From Mycolicibacterium xanthum (GTDB taxonomy: Bacteria; Actinomycetota; Actinomycetes; Mycobacteriales; Mycobacteriaceae): a DNA stretch of 62,628 bases. This document shows, in pieces, positions 25,200 to 36,231 of this stretch. The stretch is from contig NZ_JAIFZS010000023.1 of assembly GCF_019710635.1 (NCBI RefSeq), positions 1 to 62,628 of the forward strand, in the 5' to 3' direction. Under the pieces are notes generated by a model. It saw only the letters and a list, made by a program, of their open reading frames with translations. It was not told where the DNA came from and did not search any database. The translations under genes and the position numbers were made by a program. Numbering within the stretch: the first letter of the stretch is position 1; each line of letters starts with the position of its first letter.

Positions 25200-28100
25200 C
25201 CGACCTTCAGCGCCGGGCACTTCTGGCCATCGAGAAACTCCGGGCGCGGGTACGCGAACTCGAGGGGGCCAGTCACGGCTTTGCGGTGATCGGCTATGCC
25301 GCGCGGTTCCCGGGCGCGGACACCGCCGACGAGTTCTGGACACTGCTGCGCGATGCACGAGACGCCGTCTCCGAAGTGCCCCCGGACAGGTGGGACATCG
25401 ACGAGTTCTTCGACACCGATCCCGACGCGGTAGGCAAGATGGTGACCAGGCGGGCCGGGTTCGTCGACGATGTCACGGGGTTCGACGCTCCGTTCTTCGG
25501 GGTGTCCGCACGCGAGGCGACGTTCATGGACCCACAACACAGACTGCTGCTCGAGACGGCATGGCATGCTGTCGAGCACTCGGCCACGGCGCCATCGGAC
25601 CTGGGGGGTACCAGGACCGGCGTGTTCATGGGACTGTCCACCCATGATTATCTGGGCCTGCTGACCGACGGTCTGACCTATGACCAGATCGAGGCATACC
25701 TCGGGACCGGCACCTCCCCGGCCGCGGCGATCGGTCGGATCAGCTATCGACTCGGCCTGCAGGGCCCGGCGGTCGCGGTCGACACCGCGTGCAGTTCATC
25801 GTTGGTGGCCGTTCACCAGGCATGCCAGGCACTGCGCAGTGGTGAGTGTGACATCGCGCTCGCCGGCGGGGTGAACGTCCTACTCAGCGCCGCGACGATG
25901 ATCAACTTCTCCCGGGCCCGAATGCTGGCGCCCGACGGTCGCTGCAAGACCTTCGATGCCGCTGCGGATGGCTATGTCCGCGGCGAAGGCTGCGGTGTCG
26001 TGGTATTGAAACGCCTTGACGACGCCGTCCGCGACGGTGATCACATCCGGGCGGTGATCCGCGGCAGCGCGGTCAACCAGGACGGCGCATCCGGAGGGCT
26101 GACGGTGCCGAACGGCGGTGCTCAGCAAGAGGTCATCGCCGCGGCGCTGGAACGCAGCGGGATCTCGGCCGACGACATCGACTACCTGGAGGCGCACGGC
26201 ACCGGTACCTCGCTCGGCGATCCGATCGAGGTGCAGGCCGCGGGTGCCGTTCTGGGCGGCGAACGACATCCCGGACGGCCGCTGCTGATCGGGTCGGTCA
26301 AGACGAACATCGGCCATCTCGAGGCCGCCTCCGGCATCGCCGGCCTGATCAAGGTCATCCTTTCACTCGAGCACGAAGCCCTGCCCAAACACCTCAACTT
26401 CCGCACTCCCTCACCGCACATCCCATGGGGAAGCCTGCCGGTGCGGGTTGTGCAGGACACTCTCGCCTGGCCCCGCAACGACCGACCTCGACTGGCCGGA
26501 GTCAGCTCGTTCGGATTCTCCGGGACCAACGCACACGTCATCGTCGAGGAGGCGCCGTCGTACCCTGCCGACTCCACCGACAGGGTGCGGCCGCCGGAGC
26601 GACCGGAGTCGTCGCGCTTCGAAGTGCTGCCGCTGTCCGCCCAGAGCCCGGAAGCCTTGGCGCAACTCGCCGTCAGCTACCGCGACTATCTTGCAGCCAA
26701 TCCGGATGTTCGGCTGGCCGACGTGTGTTCGACAGCCGGAGTCGGCCGTTCCCACCTCGCGCACCGGGCCGCGCTCGTCGCCGATTCCACCCAATCGGTC
26801 GATGAATTGCTTGGGGCACTCGCCGAGGCCCGACCGATGACCGGCCTGGTTCGCGGTACGTGTGGCGATCCACCGAAGACCGCCTGGCTGTTTCCCGGCC
26901 AGGGCAGCCAGTTCGCCGGGATGAGCCGTGAGTTGTTCGATACCGAAGCGGTATTCCGGACGACGGTGACCGAGTGTGCCGACGTCATGGCAGCCGAGCT
27001 CGAACGTCCATTGCTCGATGCACTCTTCGACCCGCACGGCGGAGCTTCCCTGCAGCACACATCTTTTGCCCAGCCTGCACTGTTCGCCGTCGAGATGGGC
27101 CTCGCCCGGCTGTGGCAGTCATGGGGGCTCGAGCCAGATGTGTTGTTGGGGCACAGCGTCGGGCAGTATGCGGCGGCCTGTGTCGCCGGGGTGTTCAGCC
27201 TGGAAGACGGAGCGCGGTTGATCGCAGAGCGGGGCCGCCTGTTCGGCACCCTTCCGGCGGGGGGCCGAATGGTCGCAGCCTTTGCCGACGCCGACCGGGT
27301 CGAGCGGTGCACCGACGACTTCCCGCACCTGTCGGTGGCCGCCTACAACGGTGCCAACACGGTATTGTCCGGTCCTGCCGGTGATCTCCAGCGAGCGGTC
27401 GACGGCCTGTCGTCGGAGGGCGTGCGCTGCGAGTGGCTCGATACCAGCCACGCCTTCCATTCCGCGCTGCTGGACCCCGTACTCGACCGATTCGAGCGCT
27501 ACGCAGAACAATTCGATTTCGGACCGCCGCAGCGGACGTTGATATGCAACCGCACCGGAACGGCAGTGAGCAGACAGACGCGGCTCGACGGTCACTACTG
27601 GCGGCGCCATGCCCGCCAGCCGGTCCAATTCGCCCAAAGCGTGCGCGCTCTGGCCGATCTCGGCTGCACCATGCTGCTGGAGGTCGGGCCGCAATCGGTG
27701 CTGTCCGCCGCCGCGCTGCGGGCGTGGCCCGACTCGGCGGCGCCCCGCGTGGTCGCCTCGCTGCGGCGCAACGGCGCCGACCGTCGCCAGATCGCCGATG
27801 CTCTCGCCGCGGCCTACGTGGCCGGTCACGTACCCGACTTCGGCTCGTGCGCGAGCGGAGCGCCTCATGAACTCGACCTGCCCACCTATCCTTTCCAGCA
27901 TCGGCAATACTGGTTTCCCGCCGCGACCAGCGTCCCGGACCGCAGCGAAACGGTGCTCACCGAGACAGTTCAGCTCCTCGAAGAAGAGAGAATCGACGAG
28001 CTCGCGGAGCTGCTGGAGGTTCCAGACGACGACCACCACGCGATCGATCTACTCACACATGTCGCCGCCCAACACAATCGGCAACGCAGCACGCGGTCGA

Positions 28101-31100
28101 TCGCCGATGCGCGATATGAGATCGGTTGGCAGGAACACCCGGCCGCCGGCTCGCCGACCGGGACCCACAGGGAAACAACCTGGCTGGTGCTCACCGAGGA
28201 CGACGACGTGTCCGAGCCGATTGCCGCCGCGTTGGACGCACACGGCCACCGGTATCGGGTGCTGAAACTGCCGACATCCGACGTCGACGAACTCCACGAG
28301 GTGTTGGGCGGTGCCGCCGCCGACGAACCGAACCTCTGCATCCTGCATGTCGCGGGCATCGACCCCGTCGGAGCCTCACCGACCCGGTGCCTGCACCGCA
28401 TGCAGCACAACATCCTGCCCGGAACCCGACGAATCTTCCGCGCCGCGGCCGAGGCCGGACTGCACACCCCCATCTGGCTGGTGACGCGTCGCGCACAACG
28501 AGTCGTCGATGCGGACACGGTGTCACCCGCACAGTCGTGTCTGTGGGGATTCGGTCGTGCCGCAGCCCTGGAGCTTCCGGACCTGTGGGGCGGACTGGCC
28601 GACCTCGCGGAGGACGGGATCGGCCAATGGTCGCGACTGCTCGGCCACATCACCACCGCACCGCCCGGCGAGACCCAGATCGCGTTGCGCGGCCAGGCGA
28701 TTCACACTGCCCGGCTGATCCGGCGCGAGGAGCCGAAGACGACCGCCCCGCCTCGCCTTCGTCGGGATGCCAGCTACCTGGTCACCGGCGGCCTGGGCGC
28801 GCTCGGTCTGGAGATCGCTTCCCATCTCGCCACACACGGCGCAGGTCATCTGATACTCATCGGAAGGCGGGAACCCACCGAGGCGGCCCGACAGCGCATC
28901 GACACCCTGCAGGAACGTCACGGCTGCCAGATCCGGGTGCTGTCCGCGGACGTTTCCGATGCCGACGACGTCAGCCGCGTCCTGGCCACCGTGGGCGCCG
29001 AACTGCCGGTCCTGGCCGGCATCGTGCATACCGCAGGCGAGATCGGCACCGCACCGCTCCGCTCCCTGGAGGATGCCGAAACCGATCGGGTCTTTGCCGG
29101 GAAGGTCTGGGGTGCTTGGTATCTGAGCGAAGCGACCTGCGACATGGAGCTGGACTTCTTTGTCAGCACCTCGTCCATCGCCTCGGTATGGGGCAGCTTC
29201 GGTCAGACCGCCTACGGCGCGGCCAACGCCTTCCTGGATGGACTGGCCTGGCGGCAGCGGGAACACGGTGTTGCCGGGACCAGTGTGAACTTCGGACCCT
29301 GGTCGGCGGGCATGGCCGATCAGAACGCGCGCGAGCAACTGAACCTGCGTGGCATCAAGACCCTGTCACCCGCCGACGCGCTGGCCGGAATGGCCGAGCT
29401 CGTCGCGTCCTCGGCCACAACCGGGGTCGTAGCCCGGGTCGACTGGGCCCGATTCCTACCCATCTACCAACTCCAGCGCCAGCACGCATTCTTCAGCCTT
29501 CTCCAAAAGGAGATTCCCGCACCCGCCCCGACGCCGGCGCCGCAGACCCCCCAGACGACCGAGTTTGTCGAAAGGCTCGCCCTCGCCCCCGCCGAACAGC
29601 GCAAGAAGCTGGTTCTCGAACACCTTCGCCAAGCCGTCGCGGAGGTGACCCACATCGATGCGGTCGAGATCCGCGACGAGGCAGGATTCTTCGACCTCGG
29701 CATGGACTCGCTGATGGCCATCGAGCTGCGGCGCCGGCTCGAACAGGGCTTCGGCAGGCAACTCCCCGCGACACTCGCGATGGATCATCCACGGCTCTCC
29801 GACGCCGCGGAGTACCTGGTCGGCGAGGTGCTCGGGATCCAGGACCCGAAACCGATGCCACCTGGGCCGCGCGCGGCGGTCGGCGACGAGGAACCCGTCG
29901 CGATCATCGGAATGGGATGCCGGCTCCCGGGTGCAACCGACCCCGAGGCATTCTGGGAGCTGTTGGCCGGCGGCGCCGACATGATCCGGGAGATCCCCGA
30001 TGACCGCTTCGACATCAACGAGTACTACGACCCCGATCCGGACACGCCGGGCAAGATCTACAGCCGGTACGGCGGCTTCCTCGACCGGATCGACGAATTC
30101 GACCCGGAGTTCTTCGGGATCTCACCTCGTGAGGCCGGGTGGATCGACCCCCAGCAACGACTGGTGCTGGAAACCGTGTGGGAGGGGCTGGAACGGGCAG
30201 GATATGCGCCCGCGGGATTGCGCGGCAGCCGAAGCGGCGTGTTCATCGGGGTGGGCGCCAACGAATACTCGCACCTGCTCGCCACCGGATCGGCCGAGTC
30301 CATCGAAGCACAGTTCATCACAGGCAACGCACTCAACGTCATCGCCGGCCGGGTCGCCTTCACGCTCGGCCTGGAAGGCCCGGCGGTCGCGGTGGACACC
30401 GCCTGCAGTTCGTCCCTGGTCGCGATCCACCAGGCCTGTCAGGCCCTGCACTCCGGCGACTGCGATCTGGCCCTGGCCGGCGGGGTCAACGTCCTGCTCA
30501 GCCCGGCCACCACGATCGCCACGTCACGGGCCCGGATGCTCGCGCCCGACGGACGGTGCAAGACCTTCGACGCCGCGGCGGACGGCTACGTGCGCAGTGA
30601 AGGATGCGGCGTACTGGTCCTCAAGAGGCTGAGCGACGCCATTCGCGACGGTGACCCGGTCAAGGCGGTGATCCGCGGCAGCGCCGTGAACCAGGACGGC
30701 GCGTCCGGTGGGCTGACAGTGCCGAACGGCGGTGCGCAACAACGGGTCATCGCCGCAGCCCTGGCACGTGCCGGAGTCGGCGGACGCGATGTCGACTATC
30801 TCGAGGCACACGGGACCGGCACCTCGCTGGGCGACCCGATCGAGGTTCAGGCAGCGGGGGCCGTCTTCGGCGTCGATCGCCCACCCGATTCGCCATTGCT
30901 GATCGGTTCGGTGAAGACCAACGTGGGGCACCTCGAGGCGGCCTCCGGTGTCGCCGGTGTGGTCAAGGTCGTGCTGTCGCTGGACCACGAAACCCTCCCC
31001 CGGCACCTGCACTTCCACAACCCGTCGCCACACATTCCGTGGGACCGTCTTGCGGTCCGAGTGGTGGACGAGGCGACACCGTGGCGGTCCAACGGCAGGC

Positions 31101-34100
31101 CGCGCCGGGCCGGTGTGAGTTCGTTCGGATTCAGCGGCACGAACGCACACATCCTGATCGAGGAGGCGCCGGCGAGCATCGCACCCGAGCCGGTACCGCG
31201 GCCGCAGACGCTCGGCGTGCTGGCGTTGTCGGGACGCACGCAGGAGGCGCTGGCGGCTTCGGCGCAGCGGTACGGGAAGTTCCTGGCCGCTCATCCCGAC
31301 TGCGACATCGTCGAAGTGTGCTACACCGCGGGGGCGGGTCGTTCGCATTTCGAACACCGGGCCGCCATGGTCGTCGACTCCGCACAGGGTGCCGGCGAGC
31401 TGTTGCCGGGTGTCACCGAGAACCCACCCCGACCGGGTGTGGTGCGCGGGGTGTGCGGGGATCCGCCGAAGACCGCATGGCTGTTCACCGGGCAGGGCAG
31501 CCAGTACCCGGGGATGGCACGTGAGCTGTTCGACGCCGAGCCGGTCTTCCGCGACACCGTGATGCGTTGCGCGGATGCTGTCGACGGTATGCTGCCGCGT
31601 CCGCTACTGGAGGTCGTCTTCGACGACGGTGACGACGGAGTCGCGCTGCAGCACACCTCCTACGCACAGCCGGCGCTGTTCGCCGTCGAAATGGGTCTCG
31701 CCCGGTTGTGGCAGTCCTGGGGGGTCGAGCCCGATGTGGTACTCGGACACAGCGTGGGCCAGTACCCCGCAGCCTGCGTGGCCGGGGTCTTCGGCCTCGA
31801 GGACGGGGCGCGGTTGGTCGCCGAGCGCGGCCGGCTGTTCGGCAGCCTGCCCGAGGGTGGGCGGATGGCGGCGGTGTTCACCGACGCCGAACACGTGGAG
31901 GACTTCGCCGACGAGTTCCCCGCTATTTCGGTGGCTGCCTACAACGGCGCCAACACCGTGCTGTCCGGACCGGAAGCAGACCTGGAACGGATCGTGGCCG
32001 ACTGCGCCGCAGCCGGGATCCGCACCACGTGGCTGGACACCAGTCACGCGTTTCACTCCGAGCTTCTGGAACCGGTGCTCGCCGAGTTCGAGACCTACGC
32101 GGCCGCGATGGTGTACGCCACCCCGACTCACCCACTGGTGTGCAACCGCACCGGTCTGGTGCTCGACGGATCGGCACCGCTGGATGCGCAGTATTGGCGG
32201 CGGCATGCCCGCCAGCCGGTGCAGTTCGCCGAAAGCGTTCGCACGCTTGCCCAACTGGGATGCTCGGTGTTGATGGAGATCGGCCCCCAGCCCGTCCTCA
32301 CCGCTGCCGCTGCGCAGGCGTGGCCCGAATCTTCGGCCCCGCCGAACGCCATCGCGTCGCTGAGGAAGGGCCAGGGCGACTGCCGCCACATCGCCGGGGC
32401 GGTGGCCGCCGCATACGTCGCGGGGCACCGACCTGACTTTGCGGCGGTACATCACGGACCGCACCGCACCCTGCAGCTACCCACCTACCCCTTCCAGCAC
32501 CGCCGCTGCTGGCCGAAGACCTCCGCCATCCATACCGACGGCGCCGGCGGATCGGGGATTCTCGGCACCGCACACGATCTCGCCTCCGGCGACACCGTGT
32601 ACACCAGCCGGATCGGTGTCAGATCGCAGCCCTGGCTCGCCGACCACATCATCTACGGCACGGTGGTCGTCCCCGGCGCCACCTATGCAGCCATGGCCCT
32701 TGCCGCGGTGCCCACCCCGGCCGAGGTTACCGAGGTGTACTTCTACGAACCGATCATTCTGAGTGACAAGGACTCCCGGGAACTGCAACTCACCCTGCAT
32801 CCATCCGACGACGGCGACGGGTGGACGTTCCAGGTACACAGCCGCCCCTACCGGGATCGAGACGCGGCCTGGTCGCTGAACGCCGGCGGTTCGGTCGCCG
32901 GTCACGTCGAGGACGATGCCGCACCCGCCCAGGTGGAATCCATCGACACGGTCCTCGAACGGTTGACCCGCACCCGTACCCAGGAACTGTTCGACGCCTT
33001 CGCCGACAATGAACTGGCCTGGGGACCCACCTGGTGTTCGTCGCTGAAAGGGCTGTGGGTCGACGGGGGCGAGGCGGTCGCAGACATCACCGTCGGCACC
33101 GAACTCGGTGAGCACATCGGCGCCGAACCCATCCACCCGGTGCTGCTGGACCTCTGCACCGGTATCGCCGGCGCCGCACTTCTCGCCGCCGCCGAACGCA
33201 CCGGGGCGGCAACCGACCTGTTCCTGCCGCTGAGATACGGGCGGGTCACCGTCCGCGAGCGAATGCCCCGCCGATTCTATTGCCGCGCCGCCTGGCGGTC
33301 CGGGGGCGTCGACAGCGAGACACAGGTCTTCGACCTCGACTTCGTCGACAGGGACGGCCACATTCTCGGTGGCATTGGGGAATTCACCGTGAAACGGGCT
33401 CCGCGGGAGGCACTGTTACGCGGGATCGGCGGAGATGCGACGCGCTCGTTGTACCGCATCGGGTGGCGCGAGACCCTGCCGCACGCCGGCGACGGCACGT
33501 CCGGGTCGGGCAGCAGGTGGCTGGTCGCCGGATTCGACCGGCTCGCCGCCGAGCTTCCGGGGTCGATCAGCGTCGAGTTCGGCCACGACCGTGTCGGGGA
33601 CGACGCGGTGGTCCTCGATCCCGCCGATACCGGTTGGTGGGGGCGACTGTTCGCCGCCGAACCGGAGCAGGGTCGCCGACCCACCGGGCTGATCTGGCGC
33701 GCCGCCGGCCGTTCCGGCACCGATGCGTCCGCAGTCGACGACGTCGACCTGCTCGAGAGTCAGGTCGGCGCGATACTCGTTGCCGTACAGGCGCTCTTGG
33801 CCCCGGACGCGATGACACTGCCCGGCGGGCTGTGGATCGTCACCGAGCGTGGAGTGGCGACCGAGCCCGGTGAACACGTGGACCCGGTGCAGGCGGCGAT
33901 ATGGGGCCTCGGCCGGACGATCGGCGCCGAGCAGCCGGGCCTGCGCTGCAGGTTGGTGGACCTCGACGGGTCCGCCGATGCGGTCGACCAACTTGCCGGT
34001 CTGCTCACCGCACCGGATCTGGAACCGGAACTGGCTTTGCGGCAGGGTAAATGGCTGGTGCCGCGGCTGCTGCCCTGGGCGCGCGCCGGGCAACTCGCGG

Positions 34101-36184
34101 TGCCCCGTGGGGAGGACTACGTGTTGGCACCCACCGAACGCGGCGTGCTCGACAACCTCCGCCTGGTGGCGACGGAGGTACCCGCACCCGGGGAGGGCTA
34201 CGTTCAGGTACGCGTGCAGGCTGCTGGGCTCAACTTCCGGGACGTGCTCAATGCGCTGGGTCTCTACCCGGGTGACCCGGGACCGATCGGCGGTGAACTT
34301 GCCGGGATCGTCGATGCGGTCGGTCCCGGTGTCGACGAATTCCAGCCCGGTCAAAAGGTATTCGGGTTCGCGCCCGGCGCATTCGCCAGCCGGGTCAATG
34401 TGCCGGTCCAGTTCCTGGCGGCCACCCCGACCGGACTGGACGCGGTGTCGGCAGCGACCACGCCGGCCGCGATGCTCACCGCGCGGCTGGCATTCGACTG
34501 GGCCTCTCTGCGCGCCGGCGACCGGGTGCTCGTCCACGCCGCCAGCGGCGGAGTCGGACTCGCCGCGGTGCAATTGGCGCAGAAGCGCGGGGCCATCGTG
34601 TTCGCGACCGCCAGCACCTACAAACGGCAGATGTTGCGGGATATGGGTGTCGAACACGTCTATGACTCGCGGAGCACCGATTTCGCCGATCAGATACTCG
34701 TCGACACCGACGGATCGGGAGTCGACGTCGTGCTGAACAGTCTCACCAACGAGGGCTTCGTCGCGGCCACGGTGCGTGCGACAGCAGCAAACGGCCGGTT
34801 CGCCGAGATCGCCAAGCGAGACATCTGGTCCCCCGAGCAGATGGGCGAAGCCCGGCCTGACATCGACTACGAGATCCTCGCGCTCGACGAGGTCATGCAG
34901 GGCGACCCCGAACGCATCCGGCGCCTGCTCGCCGACCTGGCGGAGGAGTTGTCCCGCGCAGAGGTGACCGCGCTGCCGTTCGAGGTTTACCCGGTCACCG
35001 AGGCGAAAACGGCGTTCCGCCGCATGCAACAGGCGCGGCACATCGGCAAGATCGTTCTGCAGATGCCGCTTCCGCTGCAGCCACGCGGCGACCGCAGCTA
35101 TCTCATCACCGGCGGCCTCGGTGCGCTCGGCCTGCACACAGCGGCCTACCTTGCCCAGCTGGGCGCCGGCGACATCGTGTTGGCGGGCCGACACGCACCT
35201 GACGATGCTGGGCGAGAGTCGATTGCGGAGATGTCGGACCGGTACCACTGCCGAATCCACCCCATGGTGGCTGACATCGCCGACGAATCGCAAGCCCGCG
35301 AGTTGGTGCAGCGGATTCGCGCGGAGCTACCTCCGCTGGCCGGCGTGGCGCATCTCGCGGGTGTGCTCGACGATGCGCTGATCCCCCAGCTCGACGTGGA
35401 ACGGTTCCGCAAGGTGCTCGAACCCAAGGCGCTCGGCGCGCTGAATCTGCACAGGCTGTCGGTGGACGACGATCTCGAGTTCTTCATCGTCTACTCCTCG
35501 GGTTCGAGTGTGCTCGGTTCACCGGGCCAGGCGAACTACGCCACCGCGAACGCTCTGCTCGACGGGCTCGTCGCGGAGCGCAGGGCACAGGGCCTGGTGG
35601 GGACCAGCATCAACTGGGGCCCGTGGGCGAACAGCGGCATGGCCACCTCGGCCGCAGCGCGGGCCAACCTCGGCGCGCACGGACTGATCCCCCTCGAACC
35701 CGCCGCGGCGCTCAACGCGCTGGGCGAGGTGGTCACGCACGGAATCGGGCAAGCGGTGGTGCTAAAGGCCAATTGGCAACGCGCGGCGAAGCTGCTCGGC
35801 GCCAGCCGCCCGCCGATCCTCGATATCGTGCTCCCCAGTGCCGTTGCGGTGACGGCCGGGAACAGCGAGTTGCTCCGGCAGCTCTACGAAATACCGGTCG
35901 CGCAGCGCGGCAGCTTCGTCACCGAGCACCTGCAGCGCCAGCTACAGCAGATCCTCGGCCTGGCCCAACCACCGACCGCGAACAGCCGGTTCCTGGAACT
36001 CGGCATGGACTCCCTGATGGCCGTCGAGCTTCGCAACCGGCTGCTGGCCCAGTTCGGCAGTTCCTTCGTCATCACCGCCACCGCTGTCTTCGACTACCCG
36101 ACAATCGGTTCGCTGGCCGAGTACCTTGCCGCTCAGACACCAGAGCAGGCCGGCGCCGAGGCGGTCGCAGGGCCGGCCGCATGA
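25196..36184 (+). CDS. Two-module type I PKS: KS-AT-KR-ACP / KS-AT-DH-ER-KR-ACP
   Basis: A 3662-residue PKS. Residues 5-25 form a short charged helix that may be a docking segment. Module 1: KS (Cys199), AT (Ser654, HAFH so malonyl-type), KR (Tyr1340) and ACP (Ser1505). Module 2: KS from about 1565 (Cys1737), AT (Ser2186, HAFH), DH (His2484 in HxxxGxxxxP), ER (about 2975-3280, HAASGGVGLAAVQ), KR (Tyr3448) and ACP (Ser3606). KR2 has an LDD motif (B type), while KR1 lacks LDD and has a Trp before the catalytic Tyr (A type). It should add one beta-hydroxy and one fully reduced two-carbon unit. No thioesterase ends the line. Confidence 0.94.
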   Translation: MTDLQRRALLAIEKLRARVRELEGASHGFAVIGYAARFPGADTADEFWTLLRDARDAVSEVPPDRWDIDEFFDTDPDAVGKMVTRRAGFVDDVTGFDAPFFGVSAREATFMDPQHRLLLETAWHAVEHSATAPSDLGGTRTGVFMGLSTHDYLGLLTDGLTYDQIEAYLGTGTSPAAAIGRISYRLGLQGPAVAVDTACSSSLVAVHQACQALRSGECDIALAGGVNVLLSAATMINFSRARMLAPDGRCKTFDAAADGYVRGEGCGVVVLKRLDDAVRDGDHIRAVIRGSAVNQDGASGGLTVPNGGAQQEVIAAALERSGISADDIDYLEAHGTGTSLGDPIEVQAAGAVLGGERHPGRPLLIGSVKTNIGHLEAASGIAGLIKVILSLEHEALPKHLNFRTPSPHIPWGSLPVRVVQDTLAWPRNDRPRLAGVSSFGFSGTNAHVIVEEAPSYPADSTDRVRPPERPESSRFEVLPLSAQSPEALAQLAVSYRDYLAANPDVRLADVCSTAGVGRSHLAHRAALVADSTQSVDELLGALAEARPMTGLVRGTCGDPPKTAWLFPGQGSQFAGMSRELFDTEAVFRTTVTECADVMAAELERPLLDALFDPHGGASLQHTSFAQPALFAVEMGLARLWQSWGLEPDVLLGHSVGQYAAACVAGVFSLEDGARLIAERGRLFGTLPAGGRMVAAFADADRVERCTDDFPHLSVAAYNGANTVLSGPAGDLQRAVDGLSSEGVRCEWLDTSHAFHSALLDPVLDRFERYAEQFDFGPPQRTLICNRTGTAVSRQTRLDGHYWRRHARQPVQFAQSVRALADLGCTMLLEVGPQSVLSAAALRAWPDSAAPRVVASLRRNGADRRQIADALAAAYVAGHVPDFGSCASGAPHELDLPTYPFQHRQYWFPAATSVPDRSETVLTETVQLLEEERIDELAELLEVPDDDHHAIDLLTHVAAQHNRQRSTRSIADARYEIGWQEHPAAGSPTGTHRETTWLVLTEDDDVSEPIAAALDAHGHRYRVLKLPTSDVDELHEVLGGAAADEPNLCILHVAGIDPVGASPTRCLHRMQHNILPGTRRIFRAAAEAGLHTPIWLVTRRAQRVVDADTVSPAQSCLWGFGRAAALELPDLWGGLADLAEDGIGQWSRLLGHITTAPPGETQIALRGQAIHTARLIRREEPKTTAPPRLRRDASYLVTGGLGALGLEIASHLATHGAGHLILIGRREPTEAARQRIDTLQERHGCQIRVLSADVSDADDVSRVLATVGAELPVLAGIVHTAGEIGTAPLRSLEDAETDRVFAGKVWGAWYLSEATCDMELDFFVSTSSIASVWGSFGQTAYGAANAFLDGLAWRQREHGVAGTSVNFGPWSAGMADQNAREQLNLRGIKTLSPADALAGMAELVASSATTGVVARVDWARFLPIYQLQRQHAFFSLLQKEIPAPAPTPAPQTPQTTEFVERLALAPAEQRKKLVLEHLRQAVAEVTHIDAVEIRDEAGFFDLGMDSLMAIELRRRLEQGFGRQLPATLAMDHPRLSDAAEYLVGEVLGIQDPKPMPPGPRAAVGDEEPVAIIGMGCRLPGATDPEAFWELLAGGADMIREIPDDRFDINEYYDPDPDTPGKIYSRYGGFLDRIDEFDPEFFGISPREAGWIDPQQRLVLETVWEGLERAGYAPAGLRGSRSGVFIGVGANEYSHLLATGSAESIEAQFITGNALNVIAGRVAFTLGLEGPAVAVDTACSSSLVAIHQACQALHSGDCDLALAGGVNVLLSPATTIATSRARMLAPDGRCKTFDAAADGYVRSEGCGVLVLKRLSDAIRDGDPVKAVIRGSAVNQDGASGGLTVPNGGAQQRVIAAALARAGVGGRDVDYLEAHGTGTSLGDPIEVQAAGAVFGVDRPPDSPLLIGSVKTNVGHLEAASGVAGVVKVVLSLDHETLPRHLHFHNPSPHIPWDRLAVRVVDEATPWRSNGRPRRAGVSSFGFSGTNAHILIEEAPASIAPEPVPRPQTLGVLALSGRTQEALAASAQRYGKFLAAHPDCDIVEVCYTAGAGRSHFEHRAAMVVDSAQGAGELLPGVTENPPRPGVVRGVCGDPPKTAWLFTGQGSQYPGMARELFDAEPVFRDTVMRCADAVDGMLPRPLLEVVFDDGDDGVALQHTSYAQPALFAVEMGLARLWQSWGVEPDVVLGHSVGQYPAACVAGVFGLEDGARLVAERGRLFGSLPEGGRMAAVFTDAEHVEDFADEFPAISVAAYNGANTVLSGPEADLERIVADCAAAGIRTTWLDTSHAFHSELLEPVLAEFETYAAAMVYATPTHPLVCNRTGLVLDGSAPLDAQYWRRHARQPVQFAESVRTLAQLGCSVLMEIGPQPVLTAAAAQAWPESSAPPNAIASLRKGQGDCRHIAGAVAAAYVAGHRPDFAAVHHGPHRTLQLPTYPFQHRRCWPKTSAIHTDGAGGSGILGTAHDLASGDTVYTSRIGVRSQPWLADHIIYGTVVVPGATYAAMALAAVPTPAEVTEVYFYEPIILSDKDSRELQLTLHPSDDGDGWTFQVHSRPYRDRDAAWSLNAGGSVAGHVEDDAAPAQVESIDTVLERLTRTRTQELFDAFADNELAWGPTWCSSLKGLWVDGGEAVADITVGTELGEHIGAEPIHPVLLDLCTGIAGAALLAAAERTGAATDLFLPLRYGRVTVRERMPRRFYCRAAWRSGGVDSETQVFDLDFVDRDGHILGGIGEFTVKRAPREALLRGIGGDATRSLYRIGWRETLPHAGDGTSGSGSRWLVAGFDRLAAELPGSISVEFGHDRVGDDAVVLDPADTGWWGRLFAAEPEQGRRPTGLIWRAAGRSGTDASAVDDVDLLESQVGAILVAVQALLAPDAMTLPGGLWIVTERGVATEPGEHVDPVQAAIWGLGRTIGAEQPGLRCRLVDLDGSADAVDQLAGLLTAPDLEPELALRQGKWLVPRLLPWARAGQLAVPRGEDYVLAPTERGVLDNLRLVATEVPAPGEGYVQVRVQAAGLNFRDVLNALGLYPGDPGPIGGELAGIVDAVGPGVDEFQPGQKVFGFAPGAFASRVNVPVQFLAATPTGLDAVSAATTPAAMLTARLAFDWASLRAGDRVLVHAASGGVGLAAVQLAQKRGAIVFATASTYKRQMLRDMGVEHVYDSRSTDFADQILVDTDGSGVDVVLNSLTNEGFVAATVRATAANGRFAEIAKRDIWSPEQMGEARPDIDYEILALDEVMQGDPERIRRLLADLAEELSRAEVTALPFEVYPVTEAKTAFRRMQQARHIGKIVLQMPLPLQPRGDRSYLITGGLGALGLHTAAYLAQLGAGDIVLAGRHAPDDAGRESIAEMSDRYHCRIHPMVADIADESQARELVQRIRAELPPLAGVAHLAGVLDDALIPQLDVERFRKVLEPKALGALNLHRLSVDDDLEFFIVYSSGSSVLGSPGQANYATANALLDGLVAERRAQGLVGTSINWGPWANSGMATSAAARANLGAHGLIPLEPAAALNALGEVVTHGIGQAVVLKANWQRAAKLLGASRPPILDIVLPSAVAVTAGNSELLRQLYEIPVAQRGSFVTEHLQRQLQQILGLAQPPTANSRFLELGMDSLMAVELRNRLLAQFGSSFVITATAVFDYPTIGSLAEYLAAQTPEQAGAEAVAGPAA

Positions 36185-36231
36185 CCGGCCACCGTCGGAC
36201 GTAGCACCGGTCGCGACAAGGAGGTGCGCTG

